Program-made: the position numbers and the translations under genes | The notes under the pieces: model-generated | What the model was told of the DNA's origin: nothing | The model's input: the letters and a program-made list of their open reading frames with translations, nothing else | The model's database searches: none | From: DAOUMU01 sp034409055 | GTDB lineage: Bacteria > Chloroflexota > Anaerolineae > 4572-78 > J111 | DNA length: 16,063 bases | Direction: 5' to 3' | NCBI GenBank assembly: GCA_034409055.1 | Contig: DAOUMU010000541.1 | Span: forward strand, 1 to 16,063 | Part shown: piece by piece, positions 6,712 to 14,790 of the stretch | How positions within the stretch are numbered: position 1 is the stretch's first letter | Layout: each line of letters begins with the position of its first letter

Positions 6712-8513
6712 TATTCAAACGCTTTCTCAAGATCATTAATTAATTTGCGCGTATCGGAAATAAGCGATTGAGCGGCAGCATCGCCCCCAGGGGCAAAGCG
6801 ACCGATATCAATCTGGGTCAGGACGGCCTGGACTCGGTCAACCAAGATTGGATCAAGTTGAAATTCTTCGAGCAAGCTAAGGAGACGATCGGTCGTCAGA
6901 CCAACCGTAGGACGATTTAATTTGTCAGACAGATAGCCCAGCAACGCCCGTTGGGCAGCAGCAGAACTATCTTCACCGGAGTACTGAACCCCGGCCAGAA
7001 TTTTTTGGGCCGTGCGCCGGGCGCGTTGCCGGCGGGCATAGACACTATCTCCCAACAGGCGTTGTCGTCGCCGCTGCCAAATCCAAAACCCGCCCGCCAC
7101 GAGTACTGGCCACACCCAACAACTCCAATAGAGCGGGCTGCTCAGCACAGAAACACCAGCACTGCTCAATGAGGGTGGCACCGGCTTGATGTGGCGAATA
7201 TCCCCGGCGATGAGGGTGATGGGCCGTTTATCAGGGCCAATCACGGTTGTCGAAGAGGACAGGGAATCCGCTTCGCCAGGGTGAATGGTGATGAGGATGG
7301 GATCGGAGCCGACCGTACGATACTCACCAACCTGGGGATCGTAATAGCTAAAACTAATCGGCGGAATGGTTTGTTCACCGGATTGGCTCGGTACAATTAA
7401 CCGCTCAAAACGGCGTATACCGTAAACACTCTCACCTTGAACTTCAATCGTGGTCGAAGGATGGCTATCAAACACGCGCCAGTTAGGTAGTTCAGGCAGG
7501 ACCGGTTCGGTCAAAACTTCAATGTTACCGGCCCCTTCTATTTCCACGACTAAGGTAAGTGGCTCATCGACTTTGCCTTCGGCCTGGCTCAGGTGTGCCT
7601 TAATTTGAAATTGGCCCACAGCCCCGCTAAATTCAGCCGGCGCCCCTTCAGGCAATGATTGCACGTTTACCGTAACTGACTCTGTTTCCAGCACGATATC
7701 CGGTTGAAACAAACCACCAGGGATGATAAATTTGGCCGGAGCAATGGTTACCGGGCCAATGTTGGCCGGAAAGAGGGCGGTTTTAATCTCGGTTACTAAA
7801 TAATTTCGCCCGGCAGCCGTGGTGTTGTACTGAGGTTGGGATAAGACGGTTTGCCCCCAAAAATCGATAAAAGGGGGCGGCTGATAATCCGGCTGGCCCA
7901 GAAAGTCAGCCGCCTGATAAAGCCTGAAGGTATAGACAATTTGCTGACCAAGATAAGGCGTAGGGCTATCGACCTCGGCTTCTACAAAAAAGTTCTCTCC
8001 ATGCAACGTATTGGGGGCCTCGGTAGAGGGAAGGTCCTCGCCAGGTGGTGAAACCGGGGTGGTTCTGCCAGCGACGACATCGATATTGATGGGGCCAGTT
8101 TGATAGATTTGACCATCAATCTCAACGCCGAGAGAAGGGATAACCAGGTTACCCTCCCGTAAGGGTTGCAGACGATAGACGAAATTGCCCTGAGAGGTGA
8201 GTTGGCCATTAATAATACTGACTTGGGTGGAGGTGCTACTACCAACCACCCTAAAATCGGTCAATTGAGACAGATCAGGAGTGGGAATATTTAGAAAATC
8301 ACCGGTGACGGTGACCGTGAGTACCAGTTGCTCGTCGACAGCCAGAGAGGTACGATCCACTTCAGCCGTAATGGGGGATTGAGCCAGGGCCAGCCCCACC
8401 CCCTTAAAAAGAGAGGCCATGGTGAAGAGAGCAAACAATAAAATGACGATGATTTTGAAACAGGCGACAGATGATAGGTGATGTCTGATGCGATGAACCA
8501 TTATGCTCATCAT
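6711..8513 (-). CDS. batD: BatD-like aerotolerance membrane protein
   Basis: The 600-aa protein fits BatD/oxygen-tolerance proteins (PF13584). It has a hydrophobic leader (about 20-45, ending LALAQS), then the typical start of the exported domain (PITAEVDRTSLAVDEQLVLT) and repeated beta-rich modules including NGQLTSQGNFVYRLQPLREG. A membrane segment lies near 461-479, followed by the basic stop-transfer QRRRQR and a cytoplasmic helical tail of about 120 residues. BatD is thought to sit in the envelope with the VWA proteins BatA and BatB; biochemical activity is not established. ATG 8513 follows GAGAGGA. It lies 55 nt after batC and overlaps batE by one base. The basic segment before the leader (HRIRHHLSS) comes from a degenerate heptamer tract (about 8464-8500). 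Confidence 0.92.
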   Translation of the reverse strand: MMSIMVHRIRHHLSSVACFKIIVILLFALFTMASLFKGVGLALAQSPITAEVDRTSLAVDEQLVLTVTVTGDFLNIPTPDLSQLTDFRVVGSSTSTQVSIINGQLTSQGNFVYRLQPLREGNLVIPSLGVEIDGQIYQTGPINIDVVAGRTTPVSPPGEDLPSTEAPNTLHGENFFVEAEVDSPTPYLGQQIVYTFRLYQAADFLGQPDYQPPPFIDFWGQTVLSQPQYNTTAAGRNYLVTEIKTALFPANIGPVTIAPAKFIIPGGLFQPDIVLETESVTVNVQSLPEGAPAEFSGAVGQFQIKAHLSQAEGKVDEPLTLVVEIEGAGNIEVLTEPVLPELPNWRVFDSHPSTTIEVQGESVYGIRRFERLIVPSQSGEQTIPPISFSYYDPQVGEYRTVGSDPILITIHPGEADSLSSSTTVIGPDKRPITLIAGDIRHIKPVPPSLSSAGVSVLSSPLYWSCWVWPVLVAGGFWIWQRRRQRLLGDSVYARRQRARRTAQKILAGVQYSGEDSSAAAQRALLGYLSDKLNRPTVGLTTDRLLSLLEEFQLDPILVDRVQAVLTQIDIGRFAPGGDAAAQSLISDTRKLINDLEKAFE

Positions 8514-8568
8514 ATCCTCTCTTAAAGCGTTTCCTGTATTCTCATGCCCCTATCTTTTGGTATAATCT

Positions 8569-9333
8569 TCACCAATCCTGCTCCGGGGGAGCCCCCGGGG
8601 CAAAAAATCCCTGTTGCAAACGCTCTTGTAACGTCTGGTCGTTCTGACCTAAAGCATCGAGCAACTGTTCAGCTTCTTCTGGAGAAAGTTCAGTTGGCCT
8701 TGATTGCTGCTGTTCCTCCTCTTGCTGGCCCTGGCCGCCTCCACTCGGGTTATCCTGCTGCCCTTGCCCTTGTTCTTGTTCTTGGTTATCCTGTTGACCC
8801 TGTTGTGGCTGCTGTTGCTGACCCTGTTGGCCTCCCTGCTCTTGCTGCTCTTGATTACCCTGACCACTTTGTTGCTGCTGCTGTTGTTGTTGCTGTTGTT
8901 GCTGTTGTTCCTGTAACTTCTGTAGAGCCAACTCCAGATTGTGTTTGGCGTCCAGATCATCTGGATTCAAACGCAACGCCTCTTCATATTGCTCTATGGC
9001 TGCCGGCCAATCTTCGATCCGAAAGTAGGTATTACCCAGGTTATAGTGAGCTTGTTCAGCCAGTTCGTCTTCCGCTGTGCGTAATGATTGTTCTGTTTGG
9101 GCAATGGACGCCTCCGCGTCCCCTTTACGGTGAAAGGCGTTGCCGGCGTTATAGTAAGGCTCGGCCAAGTCGGGGGCCTCAAGTTGAGCAGAGGTGTAAT
9201 TATCCAGTGCTTCATCATATTGTCCGCTCGTAAAATCTTTGTTGCCTTGATTATTATAGCGGGCAGCAGATGAACCGCAAGCAGTCAGAAACAGCAAAAT
9301 CATTATGAGAATCGGTAATTGTGTTTGCTTCAT
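8569..9333 (-). CDS. batC: BatC-like TPR lipoprotein with a polyglutamine-rich tail
   Basis: The 254-aa product begins with a lipoprotein signal whose lipobox is LTAC (acylated Cys19). Three to four TPR units follow (about 26-135), including PYYNAGNAFHRKGDAEASI and AHYNLGNTYFRIEDWPAAI. From residue 140 comes a glutamine-rich low-complexity region, with 13 consecutive Gln at about 143-155 and further Q/G/E-rich sequence to about 210. A short helical end (PEEAEQLLDALGQNDQTLQERL) closes the protein, as in other BatC proteins with TPRs followed by a charged or Q-rich linker. It is probably an envelope-anchored scaffold for BatA/BatB. The ATG overlaps the batB stop as ATGA. The glutamine tract uses a mix of CAA and CAG codons, so it is not a pure trinucleotide slippage product. 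Confidence 0.9.
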   Translation of the reverse strand: MKQTQLPILIMILLFLTACGSSAARYNNQGNKDFTSGQYDEALDNYTSAQLEAPDLAEPYYNAGNAFHRKGDAEASIAQTEQSLRTAEDELAEQAHYNLGNTYFRIEDWPAAIEQYEEALRLNPDDLDAKHNLELALQKLQEQQQQQQQQQQQQQSGQGNQEQQEQGGQQGQQQQPQQGQQDNQEQEQGQGQQDNPSGGGQGQQEEEQQQSRPTELSPEEAEQLLDALGQNDQTLQERLQQGFFAPGAPPEQDW

Positions 9334-10382
9334 TTGATTTCCTCCTGGGCCAGATAGGTCCTTACCTGGCCGGCAGCCGATTTGGGCAACAACCGCTCCG
9401 GAATCAATTCAACGATGGTCAAAGCGACAATGGCCGCTATCAGGAACCATTGGAAGCGCTCGATACGTCGCGTTTCAAAACGGCTCTCCAGATTAGTGGT
9501 TTGCAGTTCGTTAATGGCATCGGCCAGGAAACCAACTTCGCGGCCATCGGCCGCGGCGCGGAAGTAACGCCCATCAGTGAGCAGAGCAATTTGTTGCAGG
9601 GTAGTCTCATCCAGGCGGGTCAGCACAATTTCACCCTGCCGGTCTCGCTTGTAGTTGACCAACTCACCCAGGCCATTATATTCTGGAATAGGCTCTCCCC
9701 TGGGAGAGCCAAAACCGATGGTGTAAATGATGATGCCCACATCGACTGCTTTCTGCGTGGCTTGCAAAACATCTCCTTCGTGATTTTCGCCGTCGGTAAG
9801 TAAAATAATGACTTTCTGGGTGGAGCGTTCTTCATTAAAGCCGGTCATCGCAATTTCAATCGCTTCGGCAATGGCTGTACCGGGCCGGGAGATAATACCG
9901 GGCTGGGCTGCATCCAGAAAAGTACGGGCGGTAGCAAAATCCGAAGTCAGTGGAAATTGAACAAAAGCGGCCCCGGAGAAAAGGACCAGGCCCAACTCAT
10001 TGCCCTCCAGGCGATCCATCAACTCGGTAATTTCTAATTTGGCCCGGGCCAGGCGATTGGGCTTCAGGTCTTCGGCCAGCATACTTTGCGACACATCCAA
10101 AGCGACCATAATTTCGACCCCTTGTCGCTCGATATATTCTACCCGACTACCCCACCGTGGTCGAGCCAGGGCGATAATCAAAAAGGCCAGGGCGATAAAC
10201 CAAAGCCCTGTTTTCCACCGCCGGCCTGACCAGTTAACCGTGGCACTCAATTTAGCAATCAACTCGGGCCTGCCCAACCGCGCAATAGCCGCTTCTTTAC
10301 GTTTGGCCAAAAAAGCCAGCAGCAAGCCCATAAACAGTAATGGAATAAAGTAGGTTAAATAAGTAGGTTGCGCAAAATCCAT
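9330..10382 (-). CDS. batB: BatB-like membrane-anchored von Willebrand factor A protein
   Basis: From ATG 10382 the product is 350 aa. It has two N-terminal membrane segments (about 10-27 and 57-73), a VWA domain (about 88-290) and a C-terminal membrane segment (about 310-327), the BatA/BatB layout. The metal-ion-dependent adhesion site is complete: DVSQS (D96-S100), T169 in RPGTAIAEAI and D197 in LLTDGEN. It would bind a divalent metal and partner proteins on the outer face of the membrane. An in-frame TTG at 10406 adds eight residues (MHIRIFKK) encoded in the repeat-rich gap; ATG 10382 gives the usual family N-terminus and I prefer it, though the ribosome site is weak (AAGA). It lies about 90 nt after batA and overlaps batC by 4 nt. 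Confidence 0.92.
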   Translation of the reverse strand: MDFAQPTYLTYFIPLLFMGLLLAFLAKRKEAAIARLGRPELIAKLSATVNWSGRRWKTGLWFIALAFLIIALARPRWGSRVEYIERQGVEIMVALDVSQSMLAEDLKPNRLARAKLEITELMDRLEGNELGLVLFSGAAFVQFPLTSDFATARTFLDAAQPGIISRPGTAIAEAIEIAMTGFNEERSTQKVIILLTDGENHEGDVLQATQKAVDVGIIIYTIGFGSPRGEPIPEYNGLGELVNYKRDRQGEIVLTRLDETTLQQIALLTDGRYFRAAADGREVGFLADAINELQTTNLESRFETRRIERFQWFLIAAIVALTIVELIPERLLPKSAAGQVRTYLAQEEIK

Positions 10383-10412
10383 TTTCTTGAATATTCGAAT
10401 GTGCAAATAAAT

Positions 10413-10474
10413 GGCGAATAAGCGAATGATTATTTGCAGTTAACTATTCGCCATTCGCCAATTCGCCATTCGCT
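10413..10474. repeat. Heptamer repeats GGCGAAT / ATTCGCC in inverted arrangement between batA and batB
   Basis: Direct units GGCGAAT (10413-10419) and GCGAATG (10422-10428) are followed by ATTCGCC at 10446-10452, 10453-10459 and 10461-10467 and ATTCGCT at 10468-10474. The second set is the reverse complement of the first, so the tract can fold into a hairpin. It fills the gap between batA and batB and abuts the batA stop codon. Confidence 0.8.
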
Positions 10475-11466
10475 CATGGTATGGTTCTAAATAAGGTTCG
10501 ACGTAGTAACATTTCCAGGGCTAATAGAAAACCGGCCGGCAAAATTAACCAGACAGCCAACTCACGATAACGAGTAAAGGTTCTGACTTCGACCTGTGAG
10601 CGTTCTAACTGATTAATCGTATCGTAGATTTCTCGCAAACCCCGGGCGTCCTCGGCCCTGAAATAGAGGCCCCCGGTAATATCGGCGATCTGGCGTAAGG
10701 CTTCTTCATCAATTTCAGAGTCTCGATACTCAATATGGCCGTCGGGAAAGGGCAAAGCGGCCGGTCCGGGACGGGCGGCGCCAATCGTGTACACCCGAAT
10801 GTCCAACGCCTTGGCAATTTCGGCCGCAGTCAGGGGATCAATCTGGCCCGAGTTGTTGGCCCCATCCGTGAGGAGCACCATCACCCGGCTATCGGCATCC
10901 GAATCACGTAACATGTTAGCTCCGTTGGCCAACCCCAGGCCGATTGCCGTGCCGCTATCCAGGCCAATATCCCATGAAACTCGCGTTTCATCGAGAACCC
11001 GTTCCAATACCTGATAATCGAGCGTCGGCGGCACCTGGCTAAAAGCCTCGGTGGCAAAAATAACCAGGCCAATACGGTCATATTGGCGTTCTTGAATAAA
11101 CTCACGAATAACCCGCTTGGCCGCTCCCAGTCGGTTCGGTTCAAAATCGAGCGAAGCCATACTGCCCGAAATATCCAGGACAATGGCAATGTCAATCCCT
11201 TCGCCTGTAATGATTTCACGGGCGTTGCCGGATTGGGGTCGGGCCAGGGCTACAACTAAGATGGCTAAAGCCAGGAAGCGCAGGGCCGGCAGAATAAAAA
11301 GCCCCCGTTGCCGCAACGAAGGCGACCGGTGCATGGTTAAGCGGACATCAGAGTATTGCAGCGTGGCTGGCCGGGTCCGGCGGCGAGCTAACCAGGGCAA
11401 GAGCGCCAACAAAATCGGTACGATCAGCAAAGAGAACAACCACGGTGAGGCAAAACGCCAGATCAT
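10474..11466 (-). CDS. batA: BatA-like membrane-anchored von Willebrand factor A protein
   Basis: The 330-aa product has the BatA N-terminal region with two membrane segments (about 6-26 and 57-76, ending in the family's ALARPQ motif), a VWA domain (about 90-290) and a C-terminal membrane segment (about 303-322). The metal site is intact: DISGS (D98-S102), T173 in DSGTAIGLGLAN and D201 in LLTDGANNSG. Family knowledge places it in a complex with BatB, with MoxR and DUF58 proteins supporting its maturation or metal loading. The start overlaps the previous gene as ATGA (11463-11466), so translation is probably coupled. The similar VWA gene downstream (batB) suggests an ancient duplication. Confidence 0.93.
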   Translation of the reverse strand: MIWRFASPWLFSLLIVPILLALLPWLARRRTRPATLQYSDVRLTMHRSPSLRQRGLFILPALRFLALAILVVALARPQSGNAREIITGEGIDIAIVLDISGSMASLDFEPNRLGAAKRVIREFIQERQYDRIGLVIFATEAFSQVPPTLDYQVLERVLDETRVSWDIGLDSGTAIGLGLANGANMLRDSDADSRVMVLLTDGANNSGQIDPLTAAEIAKALDIRVYTIGAARPGPAALPFPDGHIEYRDSEIDEEALRQIADITGGLYFRAEDARGLREIYDTINQLERSQVEVRTFTRYRELAVWLILPAGFLLALEMLLRRTLFRTIP

Positions 11467-12557
11467 GGAACCACCTCTTCGGGTGTTGTCGCCAACTCTG
11501 GTTCAGGCTGAGGGGTGGTGGTATCGACCACGACCCGGGCCTTGTTCACCAACCCATTAATGTCATCAGCCTGAGGGGTATAACGGGCGAATTTCACCAG
11601 ATCACTTTCTGAGAGAATACTCATAAAACCACTGATATCCTGCATCGACACGGAGGATGATTTTCTGAAAGCATTACGTAATTCACTGGTAGTTTGTTCA
11701 AGGGCCGGTATTTGATAGCGACCTTCAATGTAACGACGCAGACAAGTAGCCACCAGGGTATAATGTTCTTTAATCCGGTTGTAGGCGGGCAGATTCAAAG
11801 CCTCAATGCGATCCAATTCGGCATGAGCCACCACCTCCGGCGGGCGCGTATCAATGACCAGCACCGGTTCTGGTTCCGGGATCACCCGCTTTTGCCAACG
11901 GTGATACAACCACAAGGCTGCCCCGGCCAACAAGCCCATCGCCAATATGGCCAACAATAAGCCGGCCACAACCCAGGGCCATATTGGCGGTATAGGCAGT
12001 TCAGCCTGTGGTTTTAAGTCCCGCAGCTCGGTATCCTCGGTTAAAACAGTGGTTATATTAATCGGAATCACCGGTGCGGCTAACTCTTCTACAGAACCAT
12101 CCGCCTGGCGATGAGTGACAATCAATTTTGGCGTTTGATACTGCCCCGGTCGAAAAAGGGTCACCACAATATCTTTACCGGTGGTGGCTGTACCATCCCC
12201 GTTATCGACAATTTCCGGTGGACTCTGGCTAATCACCTCAAAGGCTTGCCACTGCTCCTCTAGCTGGGGCAAAACCACCCGGGAATCAGCCGGGTGAGTA
12301 GTTTCTAAGCGCAGGGTTATCTGGTCCCCAACGGTCAGGGCTTTGTCCCCATCCGAGGATTTTATAAAAAAGTCAACCTCGGCGTCAGGAGCTTGGGCAG
12401 CAACAGGGAAGGGGAGCAAGATTGTCAGCAGGGTTAAAAGTAAAATAGTGTTTAATATTTGATACGCAACATGCAATACGCAATACCTGTTGCCTGTTAC
12501 GTGTTGCATATTATGGATTAAGTTCAACTGTTCAGGTGGGCAATTCATCTGTTTCAT
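11463..12557 (-). CDS. Single-pass membrane protein of the bat operon (BatD-like/DUF4381-like)
   Basis: The 364-aa protein has a hydrophobic leader (about 34-55, ending VAAQA), an exported beta-rich domain (57-185, opening 'EVDFFIKSSDGDKALTVGDQITLRL', which resembles the BatD repeat), a membrane segment (193-218), then RWQKR and a cytoplasmic helical domain (230-340) with LRRYIEGRYQIPALEQTTSEL, a pattern shared with DUF4381 and BatD tails. Such genes often lie between DUF58 and the first VWA gene in bat-type operons; function is unknown. The ATG overlaps the DUF58 stop by one base (TAATG) and the end overlaps batA by 4 nt. Residues about 15-32 are encoded by a degenerate heptamer tract, so the true start could be later, nearer the signal peptide. 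Length and N-terminus are therefore uncertain. Confidence 0.85.
   Translation of the reverse strand: MKQMNCPPEQLNLIHNMQHVTGNRYCVLHVAYQILNTILLLTLLTILLPFPVAAQAPDAEVDFFIKSSDGDKALTVGDQITLRLETTHPADSRVVLPQLEEQWQAFEVISQSPPEIVDNGDGTATTGKDIVVTLFRPGQYQTPKLIVTHRQADGSVEELAAPVIPINITTVLTEDTELRDLKPQAELPIPPIWPWVVAGLLLAILAMGLLAGAALWLYHRWQKRVIPEPEPVLVIDTRPPEVVAHAELDRIEALNLPAYNRIKEHYTLVATCLRRYIEGRYQIPALEQTTSELRNAFRKSSSVSMQDISGFMSILSESDLVKFARYTPQADDINGLVNKARVVVDTTTPQPEPELATTPEEVVP
12464..12508. repeat. Degenerate heptamer dyad at the start of the operon's third gene
   Basis: Units ACGCAAC, ATGCAAT and ACGCAAT (12464-12484), a 3-nt spacer, then TGTTGCC, TGTTACG and TGTTGCA (12488-12508). The second half is an imperfect reverse complement of the first, so the tract can form a hairpin just before the signal-peptide codons of the gene starting at 12557. 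Confidence 0.65.
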
Positions 12558-13447
12558 TACCGTCGCAAACGTCGAGCTCGTCTTTCAAAAAAAGTGGTCA
12601 GGGGGATAACATAGTCGGCATTGGTTGTAATGTCAACGCGGTCCACCTTGGCTTTGCGAAAAACGCGATTGCGGGCTAATTGTAACTCGGCCACCTGGTC
12701 GGCAAAAGCTTTTCGCCATTGGCGGTTACTGGTATCAATCCACTGTACCTGCCCTGTTTCAGCATCTTCCAAAGCCAACAAGCCAACGTCAGGCCACTCA
12801 TCGTATTCGCGCGGATCGTTGAGGGTGACAGCAATGACATCGTGACGGCGATTAGTGATTTGTAAAGCGGAACGATAGTTCTCCGGGGGAGTTAGAAAGT
12901 CTGAAATGAGAAATACAATGCCTCGCCGCTTGAGCATGTGATTGATCGTATCCAGGCCCAGCTTCAAATCTGTCCCATAGCCAACCGGCTCAAAGGCCAG
13001 CAAGTCACGAATGAGACGCAAAACGTGGCGACGGCCTTTACGAGGGGCGATAAAAAGCTCCAGCCGGTCGGTAAAGATGAGCAGCCCTACTTTGTCATTA
13101 TTAGTGATGGCTGAAAAAGCCAGCACAGCAGCCAACTCGGCCGCAATTTCCCGCTTAAAGCGATCGGCCGTACCAAACTGCCCGGAGCCACTGGCATCGA
13201 CCAACAGCATCACGGTTAACTCCCGCTCCTCGATGTAACGCTTAACAAAAGGTTCACCCATACGGGCCGTCACATTCCAATCGATGGTACGTACTTCGTC
13301 ACCGGCCTGGTAAGGGCGCACTTCGTCAAATTCCATCCCTTGCCCTTTGAAGATGGCGTGATATTCACCGGCAAAACTATCGTTTACCAGGTGGCGGGTA
13401 TGTATCTCAATACGACGAATTTTTTTGATCAGTTCAGGTGTCAACAT
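12557..13447 (-). CDS. DUF58 domain protein (VWA-like), bat/MoxR operon
   Basis: From ATG 13447 the 296-aa product begins MLTPELIKKIRRIEIHTRHL, which is how DUF58 proteins normally start. The family's signature GDEVRTIDWNVTARM (49-63) and PFVKRYIEERELTVMLLVDASGS (66-88) is complete, and ISDF (181-184) follows in a VWA-like fold. No membrane segment is present, so it is probably cytoplasmic. DUF58 genes almost always follow moxR and are thought to help MoxR act on VWA partners. A longer frame starts at ATG 13525 and adds 26 residues rich in HSPFA repeats, encoded entirely by the heptamer array 13449-13523. I take 13447 as start from family similarity, but neither start has a good ribosome site. 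The stop overlaps the next gene by one base. Confidence 0.93.
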   Translation of the reverse strand: MLTPELIKKIRRIEIHTRHLVNDSFAGEYHAIFKGQGMEFDEVRPYQAGDEVRTIDWNVTARMGEPFVKRYIEERELTVMLLVDASGSGQFGTADRFKREIAAELAAVLAFSAITNNDKVGLLIFTDRLELFIAPRKGRRHVLRLIRDLLAFEPVGYGTDLKLGLDTINHMLKRRGIVFLISDFLTPPENYRSALQITNRRHDVIAVTLNDPREYDEWPDVGLLALEDAETGQVQWIDTSNRQWRKAFADQVAELQLARNRVFRKAKVDRVDITTNADYVIPLTTFFERRARRLRR

Positions 13448-13448
13448 A

Positions 13449-13523
13449 GCGAATGGCGAATCTGCGAATGGCGAATGAGCGAATGGCGAATGACCAATGA
13501 TTATTCGCCATTCATCATTCGCC
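13449..13523. repeat. Heptamer array GCGAATG with inverted ATTCGCC copies between moxR and DUF58
   Basis: GCGAATG-type units occupy 13449-13462, 13464-13477 and 13479-13492. Inverted units ATTCGCC (13503-13509), ATTCATC (13510-13516) and ATTCGCC (13517-13523) follow, giving a foldable dyad. It uses nearly the same unit as the tract between batA and batB, 3 kb away. It fills the space between the moxR stop (13528-13530) and the preferred DUF58 start. Confidence 0.85.
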
Positions 13524-13527
13524 ATTC

Positions 13528-14520
13528 CTATGGTACTTCAATGTGATCTAAAATAGTTTGGACAATGTCGGCACTGGTAACTTCTTCGGCCTCGGCTTCG
13601 TAGCTAATCACAATGCGATGACGCAGCACGTCGGGAATGATTTGTTTGATATCTTCGGGGGTCACAAAGCCACGCCCATTGAGAAAAGCGTGAGCGCGAG
13701 CAGCCATAATGGTGTAAATAGTGGCCCGGGGTGAGGCGCCAAAGTCAATCAATGGTTGTAGATGGGTCAGGCCATTTTGGCCAGGCTGGCGGGTGGCAAA
13801 AACCAGATCCAGGACGTATTCTTTGATCTTCTCGTCAACGTAAATCTGGTTCACCACCTGACGAGCATGCAGCAAATCGGCCGGGTGAATGACCGGCCTG
13901 ACTTGAGGTAACTCAGGACGAGTCATGCGGTCCATAATCAGCCGCTCTTCATCTCGAGAGGGATAATCAACGATTACCTTTAGCATAAAGCGATCCACCT
14001 GGGCTTCAGGCAGGGGATAAGTCCCTTCCTGCTCAATGGGATTCTGGGTGGCTAATACCAAAAAGGGATCTTCCAGAGGATAGGTTTCTCCCCCAATCGT
14101 TACCTGTCGCTCCTGCATCGCCTCCAGTAAGGCACTCTGTACTTTAGCCGGCGCCCGGTTGATCTCATCGGCCAAAATAAAGTTGGCAAAGATTGGCCCC
14201 TGGTAGGGAATGAATTCGCTGGTACGGGGGTTGTATATTTCTGTGCCGATCAGGTCAGCCGGTAATAAATCGGGGGTGAATTGAATACGTTGAAATTTGG
14301 CCTGTACCGCCTGAGCCAGCGTTTTAACGGCTAAAGTTTTGGCCAGACCTGGTACCCCTTCCAATAAAATATGACCATCGGCCAGGAGACCAATCAACAA
14401 TCGTTCTACCAATTTCTCCTGGCCAACAATGACCTTGTTAACTTCTGCCAACAGGTCTTGTAGAAAGAGGGCTTCTCTTTCTACTTTTTGGTTAAGCTCA
14501 CGAATGGTTATCATTTCCAT
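13528..14520 (-). CDS. moxR: MoxR-family AAA+ ATPase, first gene of the bat operon
   Basis: The 330-aa product is a full-length MoxR ATPase (AAA_3 plus AAA lid). Visible motifs are Walker A GVPGLAKT (55-62), Walker B ILADEINRAP (115-124, with D118 and E119), the pore-region segment LLEAMQERQVTIGG (131-144), sensor 1 ATQNP (157-161), and LPEAQVDRF (170-178) with the likely arginine finger. MoxR proteins are cytoplasmic chaperone-like ATPases that act on VWA proteins, often inserting metal cofactors or helping assembly; here the probable clients are BatA and BatB. It leads an eight-gene collinear unit. GGAGG lies 15 nt before ATG 14520, which is longer than usual; ATG 14514 is an alternative start further away. 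Confidence 0.95.
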   Translation of the reverse strand: MEMITIRELNQKVEREALFLQDLLAEVNKVIVGQEKLVERLLIGLLADGHILLEGVPGLAKTLAVKTLAQAVQAKFQRIQFTPDLLPADLIGTEIYNPRTSEFIPYQGPIFANFILADEINRAPAKVQSALLEAMQERQVTIGGETYPLEDPFLVLATQNPIEQEGTYPLPEAQVDRFMLKVIVDYPSRDEERLIMDRMTRPELPQVRPVIHPADLLHARQVVNQIYVDEKIKEYVLDLVFATRQPGQNGLTHLQPLIDFGASPRATIYTIMAARAHAFLNGRGFVTPEDIKQIIPDVLRHRIVISYEAEAEEVTSADIVQTILDHIEVP

Positions 14521-14625
14521 AATTATGTTATTGGGCCTCCAAGTGACAATTTTGAACTGGCTTCAAAGATTTTGGATATGCCCGGCATCCTGCCAGGTTA
14601 TTTTTCCTGTTTACAGCATACTTTC

Positions 14626-14667
14626 AAAAAAAAACAGATTAGCTGCGTTCTGATAGCGCAACTAATC
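14626..14667 (-). terminator. Intrinsic terminator reading toward moxR
   Basis: On the minus strand GATTAG..TGCG-type pairing joins 14662-14667/14657-14660 to 14637-14642/14644-14647, with one C/A mismatch and a 9-nt loop. The 3' arm is followed after two bases by nine T residues (complement of 14626-14634). It lies about 105 nt upstream of the moxR start. It could end a minus-strand transcript from 14700-15085, or act as an attenuator of the bat operon. No T-tract follows it on the + strand. Confidence 0.6.
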
Positions 14668-14790
14668 CCTTCGCCACTAAGGTTAATTTTAATAAATAGC
14701 CAAAGATTTTTCAAGCCAACACCGGTCTTTTTAATCAAACTCTCATCTTATGCTATTCAAAAAGTTGCAATTTTAGACTGGCAAGTGTAA

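Noticed and set aside
8555..8575. TATAAT-like sequence (ggtataatc) between batC and batD on the + strand
   Set aside because: It faces away from the operon, has no suitable -35 and no + strand gene follows it.
8704..8916. Leucine-rich 70-codon + strand frame that looks like a membrane peptide
   Set aside because: It is only the antisense reading of the BatC glutamine codons (CAA/CAG read as TTG/CTG).
13449..13523. Regularly spaced GCGAATG units as a possible CRISPR array or replication iterons
   Set aside because: Units are 7 nt and contiguous, without unique spacers, and similar tracts occur at many gene junctions; no cas, rep or dnaA gene is nearby.
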